A stretch of 64,000 bases of DNA from BOG-908 sp963795825 (GTDB taxonomy: Bacteria; Pseudomonadota; Alphaproteobacteria; Acetobacterales; Acetobacteraceae), in assembly GCA_963795825.1 (NCBI GenBank), contig CAWCIW010000005.1:558001-622000 (forward strand). The letters are read 5' to 3'. Numbering within the stretch: position 1 is the stretch's first letter; every line of letters starts with the position of its first letter. The notes beneath the pieces are model-generated. The model was given only the letters and a program-made list of their open reading frames with translations. It was not told the DNA's origin and did not search any database. Shown one piece after another: positions 1 through 9,451 of the stretch. Position numbers and translations under genes: made by a program.

Positions 1-717
1 CCACCAGCGCCACCCGCAACTGGTCGCGTCGCGCCACCCGACGCTGGTCGCTGTCGCGCTGCACCGCCTCGAGCTGCTCCCGCAACTCGGACAGCCGGTC
101 GCGAATCTTGCGCCGGTCCAGATCGAGCGTGCTCTCGCCCGCACCAGGCCCCTGCTGCCGCCCCCCGCCGCCGCCCAACTCGCGCAACCGCGGCGCCACA
201 TATTTCAGCCGCGCGATCTCCACCTGCAGCTTCGCCTCGCGCGTATTCGCGTGCCGGTGGAAGATCTCCACAATCACCCCGGTGCGATCCAGCACCTGCG
301 CCCCCGTAGCGCGCTCCAGATTGCGTATCTGGCTGGGCGAAAGCTCATGATCCACGATCACGAACCCAGGCCGCACGCCCTCGCCGCATCATCCGCCACC
401 TCGGCCGAAACCTTCTCCGCCGCTCCCTCGAAGCGCAGCCGCGCCTTGGCCTTCGGCGCCGGCGCCATCGTCCCGATCTCGCCCGTCCCGCCCGTCAGCG
501 CCGCCAGTTCCGCCAGCTTCCCCACGCCCAGCAGCGACCCCGCCCCGGTCCCATCCCGCCGCTGCGAAACCTCCCCCACCACCTCGTAACCCAAAGTCTT
601 CACCAGCCGCCCCAACTCCTCGAGGCTGGCCGCAAACGCCACATCGTCAACCTCCGGCGTCTGGATCCCAACAAGCACGGCGCACGGCATAGGCGGTTTT
701 GTCTCCATGCCGACCAC
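1..717 (-). CDS. hflX: GTPase HflX, N-terminal part, cut by window edge, one frame shift
   Basis: Ribosome-associated GTPase of the HflX family, which splits stalled or heat-damaged ribosomes. Only the N-terminal glycine-rich nucleotide-independent domain is inside the window; the G domain would lie to the left. Residues after the start contain GVGKLAEL, and further on IVDHELSPSQIRNLE, LDRTGVIVEIF and the arginine-rich linker before the G domain. The start is the ATG at 717. The protein runs in one frame to about position 378 and continues in another frame from about 372, so one base seems to be missing or two added. Both sides match the family, so I read this as one gene with an indel, not two genes. 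Divergent from the glucan synthase at 853. Confidence 0.85.
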
Positions 718-852
718 CTAGCATGCCCTGTCCGCAACCCGCACAGCCGCCCTGCCCCGATTCGGACACAATCGAGCCCGCCCGATGCCGCACTGCAACG
801 CTTTAGTCTCGTAAGAGCCGGTGGGAACGCCGGCTTTCGGGGACGACGCACC

Positions 853-3526
853 ATGACGACCCATGCTTCCGCCACTGCCGGCCTGCAGCAAACTCGTATC
901 AGACCGAGCCTGTTCAACCCCGCCACCCTGCTGGCGCTCGCGGTCGCCGCCGCCGGCAGCCTAGGCCTGTGGAGCGCCACCAACCACAAGCAGGCGGTCC
1001 CCGATTTCCACGGCGAAGTCGGCGGCCTCGCCTTCTCGCCCTACCATCGCGGCGAAACCCCAGAAGCCAACCAATACCCCTCCACCACCGAAATCCGCGA
1101 CGACCTGGCCCAGGCCGCCCGCATCACCAGCCGCATACGCACCTACACCGTCGCCGGCCCGATGGCCGACATCCCCGCGCTCGCCGCCGACTACCCCCTG
1201 AGAGTCACCCTCGGCGCCTGGCTGGACCGGCACACCGCCGCCGACGACACCGAGACCGACCGCGTCATCGAAACCGCCAACGCCAACCCGGACGTGGACC
1301 ACGTGCTGGTCGGCAACGAGGTCCTGCTCCGCGAGGACCTGACCGCCCCGCAGCTCATCGCCTACATCGCCAAAGTCCGCGCCGCTGTTCACGTCCCCGT
1401 CTCCACCGCCGAGCCGTGGCACGTCTGGATCAAGCACCCCGAACTCGCCGCCTCCGTCGACTACATCACCATCCACTTGCTCCCCTACTGGGAAGGCCTG
1501 CCGATCGACCAGTCGCTGGCCTACATCATGGACCGGCTCGACCAGGTGCAGCGCGCCTACCCAGGCAAGCACGTGGTAATCGGCGAAGTCGGCTGGCCCA
1601 GCAACGGCGTGGCGATCGGCGGCGCGCAGGCCAGCCGCGTCAACCAGGCCCTGTTCATGCGCAAATTCTTCAACATCGCCCAGCAGCGCGGCCTCGACTA
1701 CTTCGTCATGGAAGCCTTCGACCAGCCCTGGAAAACCAGCTTCGAGGGCCGCGCCGCCGGCTACTGGGGCATGATGGACCTCGACCGCCACGCCAAATGG
1801 GCGATGACCGGCTCCGTCCAGGAAACCCCGGACTGGACCACCTGGGCGCTGTTCAGCACCGCGGCCGCCGCGCTGGCCGCCGGCCTGCTGCTCTCCCGCC
1901 GCCCCGATATCCGCTTCCCCGGCAAGCTGCTGGTCGCCGGCATGGCGCAGACCTTCGGCGCCGTCTTCGCCCTCGTCCTGCTCGCGATGGCCGGCAAATA
2001 CCTCTCCCACTTCGCCGAAATCATCTGGGGTAGCCTCGCCGCCGGCCAGGCCCTCCTCCTCTTCCTGCTGATGGCCGACAGCTTCGAGCTGGCCGAGACC
2101 GTGTTCGGCCGCGTCCAGCGCCGCCACCCGAACATCGTGCCAGCCCCCGCCGGCGCGCAGCTCCCCAAGGTCAGCATCCACCTGCCGATCTGCAACGAGC
2201 CGCCGCACATGGTCCGCCAGACCCTCGATGCGCTCGCCCGGCTCGACTACCCGGATTTCGAGGTCCTGGTGATCGACAACAACACCACAGACCCCGCCCT
2301 CTGGGAGCCGGTCGCCGAACATTGCGCGCGCCTGGGCGGCCGCTTCCGCTTCTTCCATCTCGGCCGCTGGCCCGGCTTCAAGGCCGGGGCGCTGAACTTC
2401 GCCCTCGGCCAAACCACCCGCGACGCCGAGATCATCGCCGTGCTGGACAGCGACTACCTCGCCGACCCCGACTGGCTGCGCTGCATGGTCCCGCAATTCG
2501 CCAACCCGCGCGTCGGCTTCGTGCAATCCCCGCAGGATTACCACGACAATGACGGCTCCTTCTTCAAGCGCCTGATGTTCTGGGAATATGCCGGCTTCTT
2601 CCAGCTCGGCATGGTCAACCGCAACGAGCGCAACGCCATCATCCAGCACGGCACCATGAGCCTGGTCCGCCGCAGCGCCCTCGAAGAAGTCCGGCAACTG
2701 GAGCGAATGGACCATCACCGAAGACGCCGAACTCGGCCTGCGCCTGTTCCGCGCCGGCTGGGAAGCCGTCTACTCGCCGCGCAGCTTCGGCCGCGGCGTA
2801 ATGCCGGACGACTTCGCCGCCTTCCGCAAGCAACGCTTCCGCTGGGCCTATGGCGCCATGCAGATCGTCCGCGGCCACGCCGGCGCCCTGCTAAACCCAT
2901 TCAACCGCGAACTGACTCTCGGCCAACGCTGGGCGTTCGTCACCGGCTGGCTGCCCTGGGTCGGCGACGCGCTGGGCCTCGCCTTTCTGATAATGGGCCT
3001 AGCCTGGTCGATCGGCCTGATCGTAGCGCCGATGCGCTTCGAATTCCCGATCATCCTGTTCATGGTCCCCTCGATCGGCCTGTTCTTCTTCAAACTGGCG
3101 CAGATCTTCGCCCTCTACGGCGCGAAAGTCCCCTGCGGCTGGCGGGACCGCGCCGGTGCCGCCGTCGCCGGCCTGGCCCTAAGCCACACCATCGGCAAGG
3201 CCGTCTGGAAAGGCCTGTTCATCCGCAGCGCGCCCTTCCTGCGCACGCCGAAGATGGAGAACGCGCCGGCGCTGATCCAGGGCCTGGTGATGGCGCGCGA
3301 AGAGCTGGCGCTGCTGCTGCTGAGCTGGACGGCGATGATCGCGGTCGGCTGGGTGCATCACCTCGCCACCTGGGAAGCGACACTCTGGTGCGCCGTGCTG
3401 CTCACCCAGTCGCTGCCTTATCTGGCGGCGGTCACGGTGGCTGTGGTCGCCGCGTTCCCAGCGCGGCGCGCCTTGGTGGCGAGGGCGCCGGTCATGCAGT
3501 TTACGGCGCAGCTCGGGAGCGACTAA
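853..3526 (+). CDS. GH17-like / family 2 glycosyltransferase fusion (NdvC-like beta-glucan synthase), one frame shift
   Basis: Membrane beta-glucan synthase resembling rhizobial NdvC. Residues about 55-300 form a GH17-like barrel with the two expected glutamates, E156 in VGNEVLL and E245 in GEVGWPS. Two membrane segments follow (about 328-415), then a family 2 glycosyltransferase domain with PICNEP, the metal-binding DSD at 532-534, TEDAELGL and QRFRW, and several C-terminal membrane segments. The GH17 part is thought to act as a transglycosylase that branches or cyclises the glucan. A frame shift lies at about 2690: the first frame ends the match at RSALEEV and the second resumes at NWSEWTITEDAE and runs to a stop at 3524-3526. 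Both halves belong to one domain, so an indel is the simplest explanation. Start ATG at 853. Confidence 0.88.
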
Positions 3527-3530
3527 GGAA

Positions 3531-3660
3531 GCAAGGCCTTCTTTTCTGAAGAAAAGAAGCAAAAGACTTTTGGTCCCTGTCGGGGAGCACTTCCCCATCA
3601 CCCGACAGGGAGCAGAAGCTTTTTGGTTCTTTTTCTCGAAAAAGAACTGCTTCCTTCCTT
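3531..3660. repeat. composite hairpin repeat, copy 1 (complete)
   Basis: Left unit has the TTTTCTGAAGAAAA palindrome, right unit the TTTTTCTCGAAAAA form. The spacer carries CCCTGTCGGG and its complement CCCGACAGGG, so the whole element can fold as one long stem. It begins 5 bases after the glucan synthase stop and ends 16 bases before the next start. Confidence 0.9.
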
Positions 3661-3675
3661 CAGGAGCCAGGCAGC

Positions 3676-4152
3676 GTGCAAAAACCCTTACCCAAGCTCG
3701 CGATCTTCCTAGGCATCGCCGGCATAATCCCCTTCGCCTTCTTCGGCATCCTCTCCGTCGGGCAATCGCCGGTATCCGCCCTGGCCGCCGCGCGCGGCCT
3801 GGTAGGCTACGGAGCCGTCATCCTGGCCTTTCTCGGCGGCGTTCACTGGGGCTTCACGCTGGACGAGCCCGAACTCGCCCGCTTCGTGCGCATCCGCCTC
3901 ACCCTGGGCGTCGTGCCCGCGCTGATCGGCTGGGCCGCCATACTCGCAAGCCTCGTCGCCGAAGCCGGGCTGGGCCTGGCCATCCTAATCGCCGGCTTCG
4001 TTGCCACAGTTGTGATCGAGTGGCGCGGCCACAAACTCGGCCTCGTTCCGGGCGGCTACATGCTCCTGCGCTGGGGCATCTCGATCGTCGTGATCGCCAT
4101 CCTGACCGCAGTGCTGGTTGTGCGCCTGATCGGCGGACACGTGCTTATGTGA
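3676..4152 (+). CDS. DUF3429 family membrane protein
   Basis: Small integral membrane protein of about 158 residues with five likely hydrophobic segments, including LGIAGIIPFAFFGIL near the N-terminus and ISIVVIAILTAVLVV near the C-terminus. The pattern, with HWGF after the second segment, fits the DUF3429 family, whose function is unknown to me. The start is GTG at 3676, preceded by CAGGAG at 3661-3666, a good ribosome binding site that lies just outside repeat copy 1. The gene stands alone between the glucan synthase and a small coiled-coil gene. Confidence 0.8.
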   Translation: MQKPLPKLAIFLGIAGIIPFAFFGILSVGQSPVSALAAARGLVGYGAVILAFLGGVHWGFTLDEPELARFVRIRLTLGVVPALIGWAAILASLVAEAGLGLAILIAGFVATVVIEWRGHKLGLVPGGYMLLRWGISIVVIAILTAVLVVRLIGGHVLM

Positions 4153-4217
4153 AAATTGTCTTTATTTTGCGATTTTATCGTGTTAACGAGACCTTACCTT
4201 CAGTCCGGAATCGTATC

Positions 4218-4508
4218 ATGGCCGACGCAACCGTCATCCCCTTCCCCGTCCAGGACCGCACGCAGAAGGAGCATGACCGGCTCCGTCGCGCCCTGACCGA
4301 TCTGCAGAGTGCGGTCGCCGAGCAGAAGCAGGCGCTCAGCGAGTGGCGCTTCGCCATGGCCGAACTTGGCATCGGCGTGGCTGGCCTGGGCCAGTCGCTG
4401 ATCAGCTACCATGACAGCCTGGGCAACGTGCAGACCCAGATCGGCAGCCTGCGCCAGGAATCCGCCAAGCTCGAAGCTACAGCAGAAGCCTTATCCGCCT
4501 GCCAATGA
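4218..4508 (+). CDS. small coiled-coil hypothetical protein
   Basis: A 96-residue soluble protein, rich in Gln, Glu, Ala and Leu, with heptad-like spacing from about residue 17 to 80 (DRLRRALTDLQSAVAEQK and later QIGSLRQESAKLEA). I do not recognise a family. The start is ATG at 4218, 66 bases after the DUF3429 stop across a short AT-rich stretch that could hold a promoter. Its last 32 bases overlap the end of the convergent MFS transporter gene on the other strand, so the two genes compete for their 3' ends. Confidence 0.6.
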   Translation: MADATVIPFPVQDRTQKEHDRLRRALTDLQSAVAEQKQALSEWRFAMAELGIGVAGLGQSLISYHDSLGNVQTQIGSLRQESAKLEATAEALSACQ

Positions 4509-5724
4509 CCAGCAGCGCCGCCAGGCTGATCAGCGACGTGACCGCCAGATAGATACCCGGGATGGTCACCATCCCGGTCCGCTGTATCAGCCACTCCATG
4601 GTGAGCTGCGCGAACCCGCCGAACACCACCACGCCCAGCGTGTAGCCAAGCGACATCCCGGCCGCACGCACGCCGACCGGGAACATCTCGGCGAGCAGCG
4701 CCGCCGACGGCGCCGTATAGGCTGCGCGCAGGATGCTTATGCCAATGAACACGCAGGCCATCACCGCCGCATTCGGGTATCGCCCGACCAGCCAGACCGC
4801 CGGATAGGCCGCCAGTGCCAGCGCGCCCACCGTCCACAGCATGATCGGCAGCCGCCCGCCCCGATCCGACATGATGGCCGCCACCGGCGTCACCGCCAAC
4901 GGCGCCAGCGACGCCACGAACGCCACCGCGTAACTCCCCGACAGCGCCACATGCAGATGCGTGTGCACGTAGGTCGGCAGATAGATATTGAGGTATGTCC
5001 CCGCGGTGCCGGCCGCCACCACGCAGGCGCCGAGCAGCACCCGCCCGGCATATAGCCGCCCCAGCACGGCCACCGGCGCCGCCTCCCTCTGGCCCGCGCG
5101 GAACGCCGGCGTCTCGTCCACATGCCGGCGCACATACCAGCCGACCGGCCCGATCAGCAGCCCGAGCAGGAACGGCAACCGGAACCCCCAGGCGCTCACC
5201 GCCTCCGGCGGCAGGCTGGCCGCCACCGCCCACGCCACGCCGGACCCCAAAATCGCCGAGACCGCCTGGCTGGTATATTGAAAGCTGCCGAAGAACCCGG
5301 CCCGCCGTCCGGCATGCTCGATCATGAAGGCGGTCGCCCCGCCGAACTCCCCGCCGGCGGAAAATCCCTGGATGAGCCGCGCCACCAATATGCCCGCCGG
5401 GGCCCAGAACCCTATCGCGCGGAACCCGGGCATGATCGCCATCAGCGCCGTGCCCAAAGTCATCAACAGGATGGTCAGCGTGAGGGCCGCGCGCCGCCCG
5501 CGCCGGTCCGCATAGCTGCCCAGCACGAGCGCGCCGAACGGCCGTGCCAGGAACGACACGCCATAGGTGCCGAAGGTGAGGAGCAGGCCGGTGGCCTGGC
5601 TGGAAGCGGGGAAGAACGTGGCTGCGATCTGCTGGGCGAAGTAGCCGAACACGGTGAAGTCGTAATATTCCAGCGCGTTGCCCGCGGAGGCGGCGAGGAT
5701 TACGCGGGCTAGCGGTTTAGCCAA
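4477..5724 (-). CDS. MFS transporter, metabolite:H+ symporter type
   Basis: Twelve-helix major facilitator of the MHS group (relatives of ProP, KgtP and ShiA). Visible motifs are NALEYYDFTVFGYFA in helix 1, the loop 2-3 motif YADRRGRRAAL, the MHS signature GGEFGGA in helix 5, and SDRGGRLP in the central loop. The substrate cannot be told; organic acids, proline-betaine or shikimate are typical for the group. The start is uncertain. The frame has no ATG near the expected N-terminus: the likely choice is TTG at 5722-5724, at the inner edge of repeat copy 2, and a longer TTG start at 5760 would add about 12 residues encoded by the repeat itself. No partner gene is adjacent. Confidence 0.85.
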   Translation of the reverse strand: MAKPLARVILAASAGNALEYYDFTVFGYFAQQIAATFFPASSQATGLLLTFGTYGVSFLARPFGALVLGSYADRRGRRAALTLTILLMTLGTALMAIMPGFRAIGFWAPAGILVARLIQGFSAGGEFGGATAFMIEHAGRRAGFFGSFQYTSQAVSAILGSGVAWAVAASLPPEAVSAWGFRLPFLLGLLIGPVGWYVRRHVDETPAFRAGQREAAPVAVLGRLYAGRVLLGACVVAAGTAGTYLNIYLPTYVHTHLHVALSGSYAVAFVASLAPLAVTPVAAIMSDRGGRLPIMLWTVGALALAAYPAVWLVGRYPNAAVMACVFIGISILRAAYTAPSAALLAEMFPVGVRAAGMSLGYTLGVVVFGGFAQLTMEWLIQRTGMVTIPGIYLAVTSLISLAALLVIGRRIRLLL

Positions 5725-5865
5725 GAAAGCAAGCAGTCCTTTTTTGAAAAAAAGGACCAAAAAACTTTTGCTCCCCGCCCCTGACGCGCGTCGCTTTATC
5801 CGGCCTGGGCGCGACAGGAGACAAAAGTTTTTTGCTTCTTTTTTTCAAAAAAGAAGGCCTTCCTT
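5723..5865. repeat. composite hairpin repeat, copy 2 (complete)
   Basis: Both units have the TTTTTTGAAAAAAA-type palindrome and the spacer contains a GC-rich partial inverted repeat. It separates the divergent-looking MFS start from the end of hpnH, and its left edge covers the likely TTG start of the MFS gene. Confidence 0.9.
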
Positions 5866-5871
5866 ACTCAC

Positions 5872-7011
5872 TCACTCAGCCGCATCGACCAAAGCCGCCG
5901 GCTTCTCCTTGGCCTTCTTCATCGCATCCTCGACATGCCGGCTGAACACGAACTCCGCCGGCCGCTGCTTGTCGAGCGAGATCTCCTTGGCCATCGCCCC
6001 GTCCGTCCGCGGCCCGCGCAGAAGCACGCGCGCGATCTTCAGCGGGTTCTTCACCGCATCCACCACGGCGGTGGCCTCGTAGCCGGAATGCACCATGCAA
6101 TCGGCGCATTTCTCGTAGTTGCCGGTGCCGTAGGCGTCCCAGTCGGTGGTCTCCATCAGCTCCTTGAAGGTCTTGGTATAGCCTTCGCCGAGCAGGTAGC
6201 AGGGGCGCTGCCAGCCGAACACGTTGCGCGTCGGGTTGCCCCAAGGCGTGCAATGGTATTCCTGGTTGCCCGCCAGGAAGTCGATGAACAGCGGGCTCTG
6301 GCCGAACTGCCAGCCGCGGCCTTTACCGAGCTTCAGGATATCGCGGAACAGCTGCTTGGTCTTCTGCCGGCCGAGGAAATGCGCCTGGTCCGGCGCGCGC
6401 TCATAGGCGTAGCCGGGCGACGTCATGATGCCGTCGATGCCAAGCGCCATCGCCTCGTCGAAGAACTTGGCCACCCGCTCGGCATTCGCACCGTCGAACA
6501 GCGTGCAGTTGATGGAAACCCGGAAGCCGCGCGCCTTTACCGCCTTGATGGCGGCCACCGCCCGGTCGAACGTGCCGTCCTGGCTCACCGCGCGATCGTG
6601 CATGTCGCGGTCGCCGTCCAGGTGGATGTCCCAGGTGAAATACGGGTGCGGCTTGTAGAGATCGAGCTTCTTCTCCAGCAGAAGCGCGTTGGTGCAGAGA
6701 TAGACGAACTTCTTGCGCGCCAGGATGCCCTCGACGATCTCCGGCATCTCCTTGTGCAGCAGCGGCTCGCCGCCGGCGATCGACACCACCGGCGCGCCGC
6801 ATTCATCGACCGCCTCGAGCGCGTCGGCCACCGAGATGCGCTGGTTCAGGATCGGCGCCGGATAGTCGATCTTGCCGCAGCCGCCACAGGCCAGGTTGCA
6901 GCGGAACAGCGGCTCCAGCATGAGAACCAGCGGATAGCGCTTGCGGCCGGCGAGATGCTGCTTGACCACGTAGGCGCCGACACGCAGCACCTGCTTCAAA
7001 GGAACCGACAA
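5872..7011 (-). CDS. hpnH: hopanoid biosynthesis radical SAM protein HpnH (adenosylhopane synthase)
   Basis: Radical SAM enzyme that joins a 5'-deoxyadenosyl group to diploptene to give adenosylhopane, the first step in making extended C35 hopanoids. The 379-residue protein has the CX3CX2C cluster motif in RCNLACGGCGK near residue 40, then SIAGGEPLLH (the SAM-binding GGE), DIHLDGDRDMHD, and a C-terminal cysteine set including CTPWGNP and YEKCADCMVHSG, all typical of HpnH. Start chosen is TTG at 7009-7011, giving MSVPLKQV as in family members, with AGGAG seven to eight bases upstream. Other hopanoid genes are not in the window. The gene is divergent from tlyA, with a repeat copy and about 235 bases of non-coding DNA between them. 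Confidence 0.95.
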   Translation of the reverse strand: MSVPLKQVLRVGAYVVKQHLAGRKRYPLVLMLEPLFRCNLACGGCGKIDYPAPILNQRISVADALEAVDECGAPVVSIAGGEPLLHKEMPEIVEGILARKKFVYLCTNALLLEKKLDLYKPHPYFTWDIHLDGDRDMHDRAVSQDGTFDRAVAAIKAVKARGFRVSINCTLFDGANAERVAKFFDEAMALGIDGIMTSPGYAYERAPDQAHFLGRQKTKQLFRDILKLGKGRGWQFGQSPLFIDFLAGNQEYHCTPWGNPTRNVFGWQRPCYLLGEGYTKTFKELMETTDWDAYGTGNYEKCADCMVHSGYEATAVVDAVKNPLKIARVLLRGPRTDGAMAKEISLDKQRPAEFVFSRHVEDAMKKAKEKPAALVDAAE

Positions 7012-7247
7012 TCCATGTTCTCCTACCGGCCGCGCCGGTCGCCCTGTGGCGAGGACGCGACGGCCACTGATACACACCACACGCCCACACTGGGCGGACC
7101 GGGCACATTGTGCGGCGCCGCGCGCGACACCACCCCCGTCCAGTAATCCATATCGCACCGCGATGCCGATCAAACAACATTGCCGCGCAAACAGCCTGTT
7201 TCCCGGGCACGCTGCGGCAATACGGTCACAGCTCACCATCGAGTTAG

Positions 7248-7431
7248 GCAAGAAAGAAAGCAGTCCTTTTTCGAGAAAAAGGACCAAAAAGCTTTTGCTC
7301 CGGCGCTTGCACGGGCGTTTGCCCTGTGTCTGCCAGCTTACGTATTGGCAGAATGGCTCAAGAAGCTGATGCAGGCGTCATAGCGAAAGCTTTTTGGTCC
7401 TTTTTCTCGAAAAAGGACTGCTTTCTTCCTT
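7248..7431. repeat. composite hairpin repeat, copy 3 (complete)
   Basis: Both units are of the TTTTTCGAGAAAAA form with the AAAAGCTTTT inner palindrome. The right spacer end reads GCAGGCGTC, the usual partner of GACGCCTGC, here paired with a slightly altered left side. It lies between hpnH and tlyA. The rest of the 7012-7457 gap shows no gene; promoters for both neighbours must lie here. Confidence 0.9.
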
Positions 7432-7457
7432 AGCCACCAAGGTCGCAGGAGACGAAA

Positions 7458-8201
7458 ATGCGCCAGCGCGCCGACGTGCTGCTAACCGAACGCGGCCTGG
7501 TCGAAAGCCGCGCCCGCGCCCAGGCGCTGATCCTGGCCGGCAAGGTGTTTTCCGGGGACCGCCGAGTCGCCAAGGCCGGCGACCAGATGGCGCCGGACGC
7601 GCCGCTCGAAGTGCGCGGCCAGGACCACCCCTGGGTCTCGCGCGGCGGCATCAAGCTCGCCCATGCGCTCGAGTTGTTTGGCCTCTCGCCGGCCGGTCTG
7701 GTGTGCCTCGACATAGGCGCCTCGACCGGCGGCTTCACCGACGTCCTGCTCACCCACGGCGCCGCCCGGGTGCACGCCGTCGATGTGGGCCACGGCCAGC
7801 TCGCCTGGAAATTGCGCAGCGACCCCCGCGTAGTGGTGCACGAAAAGACCAATGCCCGGCATCTCACCGCGGCCGCGATCGGCGAGCCGGCCGGCGCCCT
7901 GGTATGCGACGCGAGCTTCATCGGCCTGCGCACCCTGCTGCCCGCCCCGCTCGCGCTGTGCGCGCCAGGCGCCTGGGCGGTGGCGCTGATCAAGCCGCAA
8001 TTCGAGGCCGGGCCGGACCAGGTCGGCAGCAAAGGCGTGGTTCGCGATCCTGGCGTGCACGCGGCCGTGTGCGACACCGTCCAGGCCTGGTGGGCCGCCC
8101 TGCCCGGCTGGCGCGTGGCCGGCGTGGCGCCCAGTCCGATCACCGGCCCCGAGGGCAACCGCGAGTTCCTGATCGCCGCAATACGCGAAGACCCGGCGTA
8201 A
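7458..8201 (+). CDS. tlyA: TlyA family rRNA (cytidine-2'-O)-methyltransferase
   Basis: Member of the TlyA (hemolysin A) family, which methylates ribose 2'-O positions in rRNA and in actinobacteria sets capreomycin sensitivity. The 247-residue protein has an S4 RNA-binding domain at about 1-60 (RADVLLTERGLVESRARAQ) and an FtsJ-like methyltransferase domain with the SAM-binding DIGASTGGFTDVLL, then CDASFIGL and LIKPQFEAG, the last being a catalytic lysine region. ATG at 7458 is preceded by CAGGAG. The gene often sits in isoprenoid or hopanoid neighbourhoods in this group (from memory), which fits the hpnH gene next door. Confidence 0.92.
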   Translation: MRQRADVLLTERGLVESRARAQALILAGKVFSGDRRVAKAGDQMAPDAPLEVRGQDHPWVSRGGIKLAHALELFGLSPAGLVCLDIGASTGGFTDVLLTHGAARVHAVDVGHGQLAWKLRSDPRVVVHEKTNARHLTAAAIGEPAGALVCDASFIGLRTLLPAPLALCAPGAWAVALIKPQFEAGPDQVGSKGVVRDPGVHAAVCDTVQAWWAALPGWRVAGVAPSPITGPEGNREFLIAAIREDPA

Positions 8202-8273
8202 TCCGTTAACCCTGCCCTGCCAGTCTGCCGGGGCGATGAGCCCCGGGATACGGGCGCGACGAACGGGGTAGCG

Positions 8274-9266
8274 ATGAAAGCGGCTGACGCAACGCAGGCG
8301 GCGGATGCGCCACATGACAGCGCGCCTGTTGTACGAACACCGTCGGGGCCGCCGATCGGCAGCCAGGCCGTGATCGCCAGCATGCGCCAACACGGAATTG
8401 CCTTCACCGCGGACAATTATGCCGTCTGGCACTGCTACCTCACCGCCAGCAATACGGCGCTGAAGCGTGCGATCGACATCATCCTGTCAAACGGGATGGC
8501 GGTCGGCGAGAACACCCTGCGGACGCTATACACGCGCCATTTCTGCCACGCGAGCGACGCGCTTGCCTTGCGCGACCTCGCCACGCGCTCGCTGCTGATC
8601 CTCTCCAGGGCGTCCGAACTGGCGCCGATGGAGGCCAGCATGCTGGCGCAGCTCGGCCAGGACATGCGCGACATGGTGGAGCAGAGCGAGCGCATGACGC
8701 GCCTGCTCGGCCAGTCCGAACAGCGCGTGGCCGAACTCGAACGTTTCCTCGACGATGCGCGCCAGGAAGCCTCGACCGACGGGCTGACCGGCCTCGCCAA
8801 CCGGCGCGCGTTCGACGCCGCCCTGCGCAGCAAGGCCGGCGACGCGATGAACGACGGCACCGACCTCGCCTGCATCATGGTCGACATCGATCATTTCAAA
8901 CGCGTGAACGACTGTTGGGGCCACCCGGCCGGCGACGAGATCCTGCGCATGGTGGCCGGGATCCTCACCGGCGTAGTGCGCGGCCAGGATATCGTGGCGC
9001 GCTACGGTGGCGAGGAATTCGCGCTCATACTTCCCGAGACGGACCGGCATGGTGCCCTGCCGGTGGCGGAAAATTTGCGTTCCGCCGTAGAGCGCCACGC
9101 GCTGCTGTCGACGCAAGCCGGGGACCTGCGCATCACGATTTCCGCCGGTGCGGCGTGCTACGATCCCGGCGAAAACCTGGGCGCGTGGCTCGCGCGCGCG
9201 GACGCCGCGTTGTACGCGGCGAAGCATGCTGGGCGGAACCGGGTGGTGTTTGGCGAAGATGCTTGA
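8274..9266 (+). CDS. GGDEF diguanylate cyclase
   Basis: Soluble 330-residue protein with a GGDEF domain at about 165-328 that should make cyclic di-GMP. The signature is GGEEF inside ARYGGEEFALILPE, and the product-inhibition I-site RGQD lies exactly five residues before it, so the enzyme is probably active and feedback-controlled. DHFKRVND and GHPAGDEIL are the usual metal and substrate motifs. The N-terminal 140 residues are helical, with a likely coiled coil before the GGDEF domain (MTRLLGQSEQRVAELERFL). I recognise no sensor domain there. No membrane segments. Follows tlyA after 72 bases with a separate start. Confidence 0.93.
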   Translation: MKAADATQAADAPHDSAPVVRTPSGPPIGSQAVIASMRQHGIAFTADNYAVWHCYLTASNTALKRAIDIILSNGMAVGENTLRTLYTRHFCHASDALALRDLATRSLLILSRASELAPMEASMLAQLGQDMRDMVEQSERMTRLLGQSEQRVAELERFLDDARQEASTDGLTGLANRRAFDAALRSKAGDAMNDGTDLACIMVDIDHFKRVNDCWGHPAGDEILRMVAGILTGVVRGQDIVARYGGEEFALILPETDRHGALPVAENLRSAVERHALLSTQAGDLRITISAGAACYDPGENLGAWLARADAALYAAKHAGRNRVVFGEDA

Positions 9267-9448
9267 AGGCAAGGCAAGCAGTCCTTTTTTGAAAAAAAGG
9301 ACCAAAAAACTTTTGCGTCCTGGCGCATGCAGAAATGCCAACCTTCATGGGCGGAAACGCGCGGTCGCAGATAGGTGTGGGCTTTAATGCAGGCGCCGGA
9401 AGCAAAAGTTTTTTGCTTCTTTTTTTCAAAAAAGAAGGCCTTCCTTGC
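9267..9448. repeat. composite hairpin repeat, copy 4 (complete)
   Basis: Both units carry the TTTTTTGAAAAAAA-type palindrome. It begins directly after the diguanylate cyclase stop and ends 4 bases from the GH15 stop, so it lies between two convergent genes, where a two-way terminator would be expected. Confidence 0.9.
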
Positions 9449-9451
9449 CTG

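Noticed and set aside
961..2718. 585-codon minus-strand open frame
   Set aside because: It lies wholly opposite the conserved GH17-GT2 gene and has a composition typical of shadow frames.
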